A DNA stretch of 64,000 nt from Lachnospiraceae bacterium (GTDB lineage Bacteria; Bacillota_A; Clostridia; Lachnospirales; Lachnospiraceae): the NCBI GenBank assembly GCA_017391465.1, contig JAFOYH010000060.1, positions 1-64,000 on the forward strand, written 5' to 3'. Both the position numbers and the translations under genes were made by a program. The notes beneath the pieces were generated by a model. The model saw only the letters and a list, made by a program, of their open reading frames with translations, was not told where the DNA came from and made no database searches. Positions 50,468 through 58,148 of this stretch are shown here, piece by piece. Each line of letters begins with the position of its first letter. Within the stretch, counting starts at the first letter, position 1.

Positions 50468-51991
50468 CTATGCACGATGGCCGCCAATCTGATTATTGCG
50501 ATCCTGCATAGTTGCACCTTCTTCCAGGTTCATCCCTTTTAAAATGGCATTCTTGCCAAACTTCTTCTTAATAGAAATCATCGCCTGCTGCATTCGCTTT
50601 TCTTTTTCCATCGCTTCCTTCTCTTCAGCGCGTCTTTTTTCTTCCATCGCATAATCTGTAAACAGGTCCAATTGTTCATACGTTGATTTTTCCACAACAC
50701 TGTTTTCATCAATCACACGATTCACGGAAATAGTCACACGCCGCACAAGAAGTTTCGGATTAATGATCCGGTCATAAAGTTCCATAACTGCATCACACAA
50801 TAATCGCGATGATGATGTCTTTTTTTTAAGATTTTGCGTACCATGGGCATGTTTTGGTTTTTTTCGTCCAAAGGCATCCGCTACGACTTCTCCCTTGTAA
50901 CTTGCACGAAGCTCCGGGTTCGATATATTTTCAATGTCATATCCCACCGTAAGTACAATCTGATCCGTCACAAGCCGTTTGTCTACCAAATCCAAAGCCA
51001 ACGCATCCATCATTTCATGGACAATAAGTCGAGCCATCTGTGCCGTATAAGGCTGATGAAGCACCTGACCCGAACCAATACTGTTCGTCAAAGGTTTATA
51101 AGCCTTAATGTCCGCAATAGTACAAGGTTCCCATCCCCAGGCATGATCGATCAAAAGTTCCGCATTGATTCCAAATAATTTATACAACAATTCTTCATTA
51201 TAATAATCTTCCGGTTTTCCAACCGAACAGCGAGCAACGTCCCCCATGGTATACAGACCGTTACTCTCCAATTTTCCGGCATAGCCTTTACCCACACGCC
51301 AAAAGTCCGTTAGCGGTCTATGGTCCCACAAAAGTCTTCGATACGTTCGTTCATCCAACTCTGCAATTCGAACCCCATCTTCATCAGGAGCAATATGCTT
51401 CGCTACGATATCCATGGCCACCTTGCACAGATACAGATTGGTTCCAATACCCGCTGTGGCAGTGATCCCTGTTGTATCCAAAACATCTTTAATGATCTTA
51501 CGTGCCAGATCATGGGGTGAAAGTTTATAAATTCCCAGATACGTCGTCACATCCATAAATACCTCATCAATGGAATAGACATGAATATCTTCGGGTGCAA
51601 TATATTTTAAATAAATATCATAAATCTTCGTACTGTATTCCAGATAATAGGCCATACGCGGTGGTGCCGCGATATAATCCAGTTCTAGCTCCGGATGTTT
51701 CTCGAGTTTCACTGCATTCGTCGATTTTCCCGAAAAATCCTGACCGCCATTAGCATAACGACGTTTTCGATTCACTTCACGAACCTTCTGAACCACCTCA
51801 AATAAGCGCGCACGCCCAGATATTCCATAGGCTTTCAGCGCCGGTGTCACTGCCAGACAAATCGTCTTCTCCGTTCGACTGGCATCCGCCACAACCAGAT
51901 TCGTTGTGAGAGGGTCCAAACCTCTCTCCCGACATTCCACGGAGGCATAAAAAGACTTAAGATCAATAGCAATATAAATATGTTCTGACAT
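50468..51991 (-). CDS. Y-family (UmuC/UvrX-like) DNA polymerase
   Basis: Translesion polymerase of 507 residues. Motifs: YIAIDLKSFYASVECRERGLDPL (first catalytic Asp), YSIDEVFMDVTTYL (DE pair), GIGTNLYLCKVAMDI and GKGYAGKLESNGLYTMGDVA (HhH). The C-terminal little-finger region and a basic tail (EEKRRAEEKEAMEKEKR) follow. The start at 51991 (MSEHIYI) follows AAGGAGG by seven bases. A LexA-like box lies in the promoter (52050-52063), so it should be SOS-induced. It is the first gene of a two-gene unit with the YolD-like gene. Confidence 0.93.
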   Translation of the reverse strand: MSEHIYIAIDLKSFYASVECRERGLDPLTTNLVVADASRTEKTICLAVTPALKAYGISGRARLFEVVQKVREVNRKRRYANGGQDFSGKSTNAVKLEKHPELELDYIAAPPRMAYYLEYSTKIYDIYLKYIAPEDIHVYSIDEVFMDVTTYLGIYKLSPHDLARKIIKDVLDTTGITATAGIGTNLYLCKVAMDIVAKHIAPDEDGVRIAELDERTYRRLLWDHRPLTDFWRVGKGYAGKLESNGLYTMGDVARCSVGKPEDYYNEELLYKLFGINAELLIDHAWGWEPCTIADIKAYKPLTNSIGSGQVLHQPYTAQMARLIVHEMMDALALDLVDKRLVTDQIVLTVGYDIENISNPELRASYKGEVVADAFGRKKPKHAHGTQNLKKKTSSSRLLCDAVMELYDRIINPKLLVRRVTISVNRVIDENSVVEKSTYEQLDLFTDYAMEEKRRAEEKEAMEKEKRMQQAMISIKKKFGKNAILKGMNLEEGATMQDRNNQIGGHRA

Positions 51992-52049
51992 CTTATAACC
52001 TCCTTTAACATTTAAATCCTTCACATACTTTGTTTATATTATATCACAG

Positions 52050-52063
52050 CGAACAAATGTTTG
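52050..52063 (-). promoter_or_regulatory. LexA-like SOS box before the Y-family polymerase
   Basis: CGAACAAATGTTTG agrees with the Firmicutes LexA site CGAACRNRYGTTYG except for the last T. It lies between a -35-like TGCAAA and a -10 TATAAT on the minus strand. Confidence 0.8.
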
Positions 52064-52073
52064 CATATTTTTT

Positions 52074-52126
52074 CTCAAAAAAAGTGCATTCCAAAATCTT
52101 ACATTTGACTTCGAAACACACTTTTG
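52074..52126 (-). terminator. Possible terminator after the MarR gene
   Basis: On the minus strand AAAAGTGTGTTTC pairs with GGAATGCACTTTTTTT (several G-T pairs) around a loop of about 20 bases. Confidence 0.5.
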
Positions 52127-52145
52127 ATCTATTCTTATTCATCGC

Positions 52146-52580
52146 TTATACAGTTTTTAAATGTTCCTGTAGATTCTTAATGGCTTGCATAAGTATCAGA
52201 CATTGCTCATCACTCAAACCTTCTCGCATGGCCTTAATCATCTCCAGATGAAACTCCCTGTGACGTTCATACGCTTTCTTTCCCTTTTCTGCAAGAGAAA
52301 TCAAAACCACTCTGCGATCCTCTTCACTTCGAGTACGAATGACATATCCCTTCTTTACGAGATTATTCATGGCGATGGTCAGCGTTCCCACCGTAACCCC
52401 AACAAGCTTCGCGATTGAAGACATATTTTTCGGTTCATCATCCCCAATCGCATCAATAATATGCATATCGTTCATGGAAATTTCTTTAAATTCCTCTCGA
52501 ATCAAAGAGTTTTCTTCTATTTTTAATGCATGATTAAACACGTGTACCAATACTTCATTCAACTGATTATATGAATCCAT
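52146..52580 (-). CDS. MarR-family regulator
   Basis: A 144-residue winged-HTH regulator. It has NDMHIIDAIGDDEPKNMSSIAKLVGVTVGTLTIAMNNLVKKGYVIRTRSEEDRRVVLISLAEKG, the MarR recognition helix and wing (RSEEDRRVV), flanked by dimerisation helices. It lies eight bases after cysK on the same strand and probably forms one unit with it and the upstream phospholipase-like gene. Confidence 0.93.
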   Translation of the reverse strand: MDSYNQLNEVLVHVFNHALKIEENSLIREEFKEISMNDMHIIDAIGDDEPKNMSSIAKLVGVTVGTLTIAMNNLVKKGYVIRTRSEEDRRVVLISLAEKGKKAYERHREFHLEMIKAMREGLSDEQCLILMQAIKNLQEHLKTV

Positions 52581-52588
52581 AATCCCCT

Positions 52589-53521
52589 CTACTTTTCTTC
52601 AAATAATGGTGTTGAAAAATATCGTTCGGCTGTATCCGGGAGTACGGTGACCACCGTTTTCCCCTTGCCCAGTTTTTTCGCCAGTTTCAATGCAGCAGCC
52701 ACATTTGTTCCACTGGAAATACCGCACATGAGTCCCTCCAAACGCGCCAGATCTTTCGCAGTCTGAATAGCTTCCTCATCTGTCACCACATAAACATCAT
52801 CATAAATTTTCTGATTTAAAATCGGAGGAATAACTCCGTCACCAATTCCCATCTGCAAATGTGTTCCAACAGTGCCTCCTGCGAGAATGGCTGCATTTTC
52901 CGGTTCAACCGCCCAAATCTCCATATCCGGATTCTGAGCTTTTAACACTTCACCAATACCTGTAATGGTTCCGCCTGTTCCAATACCTGAACAGAATCCA
53001 TGAATCGGTCCAGCCACCTGTTCCAGAATCTCAAGTCCCGTATGATGTCTGTGAACCATCGGATTTGCTTCATTTTCAAACTGCTGTGGAACAAATACCC
53101 GTTCATCTTCTTCGGCCATTTTCAATGCCTGACGAAGGCACTCATCAATACATTCCCCAATATTTCCCGCATCATGGATCAATCGCACTTCTGCGCCATA
53201 ATGCTGTACCAGTTTTCTTCGTTCTTCACTTACAGAATCCGGCATAAAAATTACTGTCTGATATCCCTGAACCGCGCCGATCAAAGCCAGTCCGATTCCC
53301 TGATTGCCACTGGTTGGCTCTACAATGATCGTATCTTCCTTAATAAGACCTTTTCGTTTTGCGTCTTCAATCATATTAAATGCTGTTCGTGTTTTAATCG
53401 AACCACCCACATTCAACCCTTCAAATTTCACCAGTACCTGTGCACTGTTTTCCGGAACCATGCGATTCAAACGAATCATAGGTGTATGTCCCATTGCTTC
53501 TAAAATATTATTATAAATCAT
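52589..53521 (-). CDS. cysK: Cysteine synthase A (O-acetylserine sulfhydrylase)
   Basis: PLP enzyme that makes cysteine from O-acetylserine and sulfide. The 310-residue protein has GHTPMIRLNR, the PLP-lysine region FEGLNVGGSIKTRTAFNMI, TSGNQGIGLA, the phosphate-binding GTGGTITGIGE and CGISSGTNVAAAL. It matches CysK more than cystathionine beta-synthase. It stands between the marR gene and the phospholipase-like gene, with short gaps of 8 and 12 bases. Confidence 0.94.
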   Translation of the reverse strand: MIYNNILEAMGHTPMIRLNRMVPENSAQVLVKFEGLNVGGSIKTRTAFNMIEDAKRKGLIKEDTIIVEPTSGNQGIGLALIGAVQGYQTVIFMPDSVSEERRKLVQHYGAEVRLIHDAGNIGECIDECLRQALKMAEEDERVFVPQQFENEANPMVHRHHTGLEILEQVAGPIHGFCSGIGTGGTITGIGEVLKAQNPDMEIWAVEPENAAILAGGTVGTHLQMGIGDGVIPPILNQKIYDDVYVVTDEEAIQTAKDLARLEGLMCGISSGTNVAAALKLAKKLGKGKTVVTVLPDTAERYFSTPLFEEK

Positions 53522-53533
53522 CTGTTTTTCTCC

Positions 53534-54247
53534 TCACTCTAACTTCTTTTCACAATCTATTCCCATCTGTTCAAGATGTTTCCAAAATTCATCTGCTGTT
53601 CGACGAACAAATCTATCCAATGATTCCAGATCAAAAACCGCCATACTTTTCTCATCGCCCATATGGCCGGTTTCACAAATGTGATTCAGCTCTTCAATGA
53701 CACGTCTTAAATCTTCTGCACACACCTCATCCATATTCACATTTTCAAGTCCGGAAAACTCCGGCGGCTCAAGATGATAGCGTTCCACAATCCAATGATT
53801 GCTTCGAGTATAATCCCCATAATAGTTCTCCACTGTAAAAAACTTTTCAAAAGGAATACGCTTTCCGCTCTGTTTCAATTCAACTTCATAAATTCGTTCC
53901 TTACGAGGTTCCGGATGTCCGCCTTTATCTTTAAATTCCAAAATTGTCGGCCAGTAATCATCCACATAACGTTCATCCAGAAATAAATGTGCATAATATC
54001 CCAACACGATTGGTTCATTTAATCGATGTCCATATTTTTGCAAAAAACACGAAAGTTTCGGTGCCCGTGCAATATTTTCCAAACACGTTTCATCCCAAAA
54101 ATGAGAAATACATTTTTCAATTCCCAGTCGTGTATCCGGAAGAAGATTACCCATGAGAAATTCATATCTCCATTTCGAATCCGGCTTATTTTTCATAAAA
54201 TTCATAATCATAGTCGCTTCCGCAAGATGAATGATAAATCCAGGCAT
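53534..54247 (-). CDS. Zinc-dependent phospholipase C-like protein
   Basis: A 237-residue protein with the pattern of the zinc-dependent phospholipase C fold: IIHLAEATMIMNF, MGNLLPDT, SHFWD, and LGYYAHLFLDERYVDDYW, with His and Asp at the positions that bind metals in that family. No signal peptide is seen, so it would act in the cytoplasm. This is a weak family match and the substrate is unknown. It is the first gene of the unit with cysK and marR. Confidence 0.65.
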   Translation of the reverse strand: MPGFIIHLAEATMIMNFMKNKPDSKWRYEFLMGNLLPDTRLGIEKCISHFWDETCLENIARAPKLSCFLQKYGHRLNEPIVLGYYAHLFLDERYVDDYWPTILEFKDKGGHPEPRKERIYEVELKQSGKRIPFEKFFTVENYYGDYTRSNHWIVERYHLEPPEFSGLENVNMDEVCAEDLRRVIEELNHICETGHMGDEKSMAVFDLESLDRFVRRTADEFWKHLEQMGIDCEKKLE

Positions 54248-54476
54248 AACGCTCCCTCCTTCATTGAAACTTACTGTTTATCATAACATACTTTAACAAA
54301 TTTTGATATACAAAGTATCATATTTTCATAAGCAGGAAATGCCCTTATTCATGAATCATTCAAAAGTTTTATTTTCTTTAAACGCGCAAAAACGCGCAGA
54401 ATTCCATCTATATAATCTTATTTTTCAGAAAACTCCATATATATTCTCTTCATTCCAAACTTTTTTATCAACTATT

Positions 54477-54497
54477 CAAATTGGTCCAACCAATTTG
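54477..54497. promoter_or_regulatory. LldR-type dyad upstream of larA
   Basis: A perfect 8-bp inverted repeat CAAATTGG/CCAATTTG with spacer TCCAA; core TGGTCCAACCA (54482-54492). The same core pattern stands upstream of lctP. It lies about 40 bases before the -35 element, which suits an activator. Confidence 0.65.
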
Positions 54498-54537
54498 TTG
54501 AAATTAGATAAATTTTTCGTTAAATAATTAACTTTTA

Positions 54538-54566
54538 TAGACAACTTGAACAACTCATCATATAAT
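54538..54566 (+). promoter_or_regulatory. Promoter of larA
   Basis: TAGACA (54538-54543) and TATAAT (54561-54566) are 17 bases apart, about 60 bases before the ATG. Confidence 0.7.
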
Positions 54567-54627
54567 AGACTCAGAAATAAGGGTTTCTAGGTTATATTAT
54601 TATGTACACGATTTAAAGGAGGACACT

Positions 54628-55926
54628 ATGAAAACTATCTTATTGCCTTTTGGCCAGAAAAAACTTGAATTAAATCTTCCGGAAGAAAGAATTGCCGGAA
54701 TTCTTGAATCTCATGCACATGAGTTTAAAGCAGTAAAATCCGAATCCGAACTCGTTCGAGAAGCACTTGAAAATCCTATCGATTCTCCAAGATTAAAAGA
54801 ATTAGTTGTTGGTAAAAATAATGTCGTATTAATTGCAAGTGACCATACACGTCCGGTACCAAGTAAAGTTATCCTTCCAGAAATAATGAAAGAAATCGAA
54901 GCCGGCAACCCGGATGCAACTTTAACTGTTCTTATTGCAACAGGTTTCCACCGTCTTACAACAGAACAGGAAATGATTGATAAGTTTGGCGAAGAAATGT
55001 ATCATCATCCAAAGATTAAATATGTAATTCATGACAGTGGCAAGGAAGAAGATCTCGTTCAGATTGGTATCCTTCCATCCGGCGGAAAATGTATCGTTAA
55101 TAAAGTAGCCGTTGAAGCAGATTTATTAATTTCCGAAGGTTTCATTGAGCCACACTTCTTCGCTGGTTTCTCCGGCGGACGTAAGAGTGTTCTTCCTGGT
55201 ATTTCCAGCCGTACAACTGTACTTGCAAACCACTGCTCTAAATTTATTGCAAATCCACACTCTCGTGCAGGTTCTCTTGACAGCAACCTTATGCACCAGG
55301 ATATGCTTTGGGCAGCACAGACAGCAAAACTTGAATTTATCTGTAATGTTCTTCTTGATGCAGACAAAAAAGTTATCGCAGCTTACGCAGGCCACTTAAA
55401 CAATGCGCATAGAAAAGGATGTGCATTCATGAATGAACTTGCAGGCGTTAAAGCGGTTCCATCCGACATCGCGATCACAACAAACGGCGGATACCCATTA
55501 GACCAGAATATTTATCAGTCTGTAAAAGGTATGACAGCAGCAGAAGCTACATGTAACCCAGGCGGTGTTATCATCATCGCATCAAGCTGCAATGATGGTC
55601 ACGGCGGCGAAGCTTTCTACCGTACATTCGCAGACGAACCAGATAATGAAAAGATCATGGCTCAGTTCCTTGCAACCCCTCAGGAAGAAACTATTCCTGA
55701 TCAGTGGGAATCCCAGATTCTTTGCCGTATACTCCTTAAACACAAACTCATCATGGTTTCAGATGCTCCAGAACAGATGATTCGTGATATGCATATGGAT
55801 TATGCCCACAATCTTGACGAAGCAATTGCTATGGCAGATGCTTATCTTGCAGAACAGGGCAAAACAGATTCTAAGATTACAGTTATCCCAGATGGTATCG
55901 CTGTTATTGTTAATCCAGCGGATTAA
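54628..55926 (+). CDS. larA: Nickel-dependent lactate racemase family protein
   Basis: Interconverts D- and L-lactate (or a related 2-hydroxy acid) with the nickel-pincer nucleotide. The 432-residue protein has VLIASDHTRPVPSK, ATGFHR, VIHDS, the Lys-tether region FSGGRKSVLPGI and HYYYAHN-like MDYAHNLDEA at the end. The cofactor genes larB, larC and larE are not in this window. Upstream is an LldR-type dyad like that of lctP. Confidence 0.93.
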   Translation: MKTILLPFGQKKLELNLPEERIAGILESHAHEFKAVKSESELVREALENPIDSPRLKELVVGKNNVVLIASDHTRPVPSKVILPEIMKEIEAGNPDATLTVLIATGFHRLTTEQEMIDKFGEEMYHHPKIKYVIHDSGKEEDLVQIGILPSGGKCIVNKVAVEADLLISEGFIEPHFFAGFSGGRKSVLPGISSRTTVLANHCSKFIANPHSRAGSLDSNLMHQDMLWAAQTAKLEFICNVLLDADKKVIAAYAGHLNNAHRKGCAFMNELAGVKAVPSDIAITTNGGYPLDQNIYQSVKGMTAAEATCNPGGVIIIASSCNDGHGGEAFYRTFADEPDNEKIMAQFLATPQEETIPDQWESQILCRILLKHKLIMVSDAPEQMIRDMHMDYAHNLDEAIAMADAYLAEQGKTDSKITVIPDGIAVIVNPAD

Positions 55927-55959
55927 TCTGAATAAAATCAATATTTTATAATAAAAGTA

Positions 55960-55996
55960 AGGCTCCAGGAGAAATCCTGGAGCCCTCTTTTTATAC
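55960..55996 (+). terminator. Terminator of larA
   Basis: GGCTCCAGG pairs with CCTGGAGCC around a six-base loop, followed by CTCTTTTT. Confidence 0.85.
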
Positions 55997-56020
55997 ATAA
56001 ATGTATAAAAAGAGGGCTCC
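55979..56020. repeat. Perfect 20-bp inverted repeat between larA and gltA
   Basis: The left arm 55979-55998 (GGAGCCCTCTTTTTATACAT) and the right arm 56001-56020 are perfect reverse complements with two bases between. The left part overlaps the right arm of the larA terminator, so only one of the two hairpins can form at a time. Confidence 0.85.
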
Positions 56021-56060
56021 GCTGTAGATGCACACTCGCTTAAGTGTTCCATTTTTCTCT

Positions 56061-57434
56061 CTATGGTCTGTCTTCAAATTCAATATAATCCCTTTCACCC
56101 ATAATACTCATATATGCCGGACGAATAATCTTATCTACATTAACCAATTCTTCGATTCGATGCGCACTCCATCCAACAATACGAGCCATAGCAAAAATTG
56201 GTGTATAAAGTTCCAATGGAATGTCCAACATACTATAAACAAAGCCGCTATAAAAGTCGACATTGGCACTAACACCTTTATAAATCTTACGTTTATCTGC
56301 AATAACTTCCGGTGCCAGACGTTCCACCGCCGAATAAATCTTAAAGTCATCCTCACGCCCTTTAGCTCTGGCCAGACGTTCTACGAATCTTTTAAAAATC
56401 TGAGCTCTTGGATCGGATAAAGAATACACTGCATGTCCCATCCCATAGATCAGCCCTTTCTGATCAAATACCTGCTTATCCAAAAGCTTTCCAAGGTATT
56501 CGCGAATTGCGTCTTCATCATCATAATCGTTAATATGAGCCTTCAGATCATTCATCATCTCTACGACTTTAATATTGGCACCGCCATGTTTTGGTCCCTT
56601 TAAAGAAGATAGTGCCGCTGCAATCACCGAATAGGTATCTGAACCCGCAGAGGAAACAACACGTGTCGTAAATGTTGAGTTATTACCGCCGCCATGTTCC
56701 ATATGCAGCACAAGGGCAATATCCAAAACACTGGCTTCGAGTTCTGTGTATTGTTTATCCGGACGAAGCATGAGAAGAATATTCTCGGCTGTTGATAAAT
56801 TCTCATTCGGACGATGAATATATAAACTGTCGCCACATTCATAATGATTGTATGCGTGATAGCCATATACCGCCATCATCGGCAACACACTAATAAGCTG
56901 AATGCACTGGCGCAACACATTACTAATTGAATTATCTGCCATATAATCATCATACGATGCCAAAGACAAAACACTTTTCGTCATGGAATTCATAATATCC
57001 TTTGATGGTGCTTTCATAATGATATCTCGAGTAAAATTCTTTGGCAAAGTACGGCTTGTACTCAAAACCTGCTTAAATTCCTTAATCTCTTTCTTATTTG
57101 GAAGCTTTCCAAACAATAACAAATACGTAATCTCTTCATAGCCCAGGCACTTCCCTGAAAATCCATGAACCAAATCGTAAATATTATAACCTCGATACCA
57201 TAACTGACCATCACATGGTGTCTTCACACCATCAATATATTCAAATGCAATAATCTTCGAAATATGTGTCAGCCCGGAAAGAACTCCATTCCCATTAATA
57301 TCTCGCAATCCTTTTTTAACACCATACTTCTCATAATAACTTTCAGGTACAGTATCCATATTTTCACAAACTTTTCCGTAAATTTCTGTATATTGCGCAA
57401 GACTTGTTCTCTCTTTTAAATCCACTGCCAGCAC
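56061..57434 (-). CDS. gltA: Citrate synthase
   Basis: Condenses acetyl-CoA and oxaloacetate. The 457-residue protein shows GLTHISKIIAFEYIDG early, LVLHMEHGGGNNSTFTTR (catalytic His), GPKHGGANIKVVEMM, and YGMGHAVYSLSDPRA (second His region), and ends with SAHRIEELVNVDKIIRPAYMSI. The N-terminal extension of about 60 residues is the longer form found in many Clostridia. A GGAGG precedes the ATG. It lies 12 bases after an unknown gene on the same strand. Confidence 0.95.
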   Translation of the reverse strand: MLAVDLKERTSLAQYTEIYGKVCENMDTVPESYYEKYGVKKGLRDINGNGVLSGLTHISKIIAFEYIDGVKTPCDGQLWYRGYNIYDLVHGFSGKCLGYEEITYLLLFGKLPNKKEIKEFKQVLSTSRTLPKNFTRDIIMKAPSKDIMNSMTKSVLSLASYDDYMADNSISNVLRQCIQLISVLPMMAVYGYHAYNHYECGDSLYIHRPNENLSTAENILLMLRPDKQYTELEASVLDIALVLHMEHGGGNNSTFTTRVVSSAGSDTYSVIAAALSSLKGPKHGGANIKVVEMMNDLKAHINDYDDEDAIREYLGKLLDKQVFDQKGLIYGMGHAVYSLSDPRAQIFKRFVERLARAKGREDDFKIYSAVERLAPEVIADKRKIYKGVSANVDFYSGFVYSMLDIPLELYTPIFAMARIVGWSAHRIEELVNVDKIIRPAYMSIMGERDYIEFEDRP

Positions 57435-57446
57435 CTCCGAAAATTT

Positions 57447-57950
57447 TTATTTTGTTCCACGGCATCCATTGCATGTACTGCAATCCCCACAACCGGCACC
57501 CATAACAATATTATCTGTCAGATAATCCACCTGAATCTCATAATCCTTTAAAGATAACACAAATTTCTGTTCATCGCTGTCGGTCACGCGCAATTCATCT
57601 TCATAAAACTGAATTCGAATCGGAACCAAGACATTGGCGCCTGTGCCTCTTGGATCCGGACGCCACTGTGCCCCAAATCGGTACATCTCACCCGTTTTGT
57701 TTCTGCAGATCAGACCCGTTCCAATCGTACGAAGTGCTTTAATCCGTCCATTCTCTGTAAGTTCCAATGTTGGTTTATGTTCTTCATCTTTTAGAGGTGT
57801 ATTATCATATGCAATATATAATCCTGTTTTATGGGATACAAATACAGGTTCTTCCGGTTCTGCTGCCTTTACTTTTCCATTATCATAATATTCAATCTTT
57901 CTCGCCATAATTTCTCCATAAGGAGTATTAATTTTCTGAATGTTATCCAT
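57447..57950 (-). CDS. Unknown protein with Cys-rich tail, upstream of gltA
   Basis: A 167-residue protein. The body is beta-rich (YDNGKVKAAEPEEPVFVSHKTGLYIAYDNTPL; MYRFGAQWRPDPRGTGANVLVPIRIQFYEDELRV) and reminds of an MTA-like or repeat-folded protein; no family is recognised. The end MGAGCGDCSTCNGCRGTK has four Cys, which could bind a metal. The start at 57950 follows AGGTGG. It is 12 bases before gltA and likely co-transcribed. Function unknown. Confidence 0.7.
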   Translation of the reverse strand: MDNIQKINTPYGEIMARKIEYYDNGKVKAAEPEEPVFVSHKTGLYIAYDNTPLKDEEHKPTLELTENGRIKALRTIGTGLICRNKTGEMYRFGAQWRPDPRGTGANVLVPIRIQFYEDELRVTDSDEQKFVLSLKDYEIQVDYLTDNIVMGAGCGDCSTCNGCRGTK

Positions 57951-58069
57951 CGTTTTAACCACCTTTCCATAATTTGTAAAATAATATTATACCTTAATTT
58001 GATTCATTTAACAATTTTTTATCCGGTAAAAATTTTCAATTTTATTGCAAAACATTGATAACTCCTGTA

Positions 58070-58099
58070 TTGACACTCTATTCTCCCATACGATATAAT
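58070..58099 (+). promoter_or_regulatory. Promoter of prfC
   Basis: TTGACA (58070-58075) and TATAAT (58094-58099), spacer 18 bases, about 50 bases before the start. Confidence 0.75.
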
Positions 58100-58148
58100 T
58101 TAAATTTAGTGACTATATATTGAGATTTAAAAATGTGGAGGTATTCCC

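Larger units (their letters stand above)
54248..54627. other. Divergent region upstream of larA
   Basis: About 380 bases with a TGGT-N3-ACCA operator (54482-54492), the larA promoter (54538-54566) and AT-rich sequence. A TGATA/TATCA pair occurs at about 54304-54321. I see no short gene. Confidence 0.5.
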
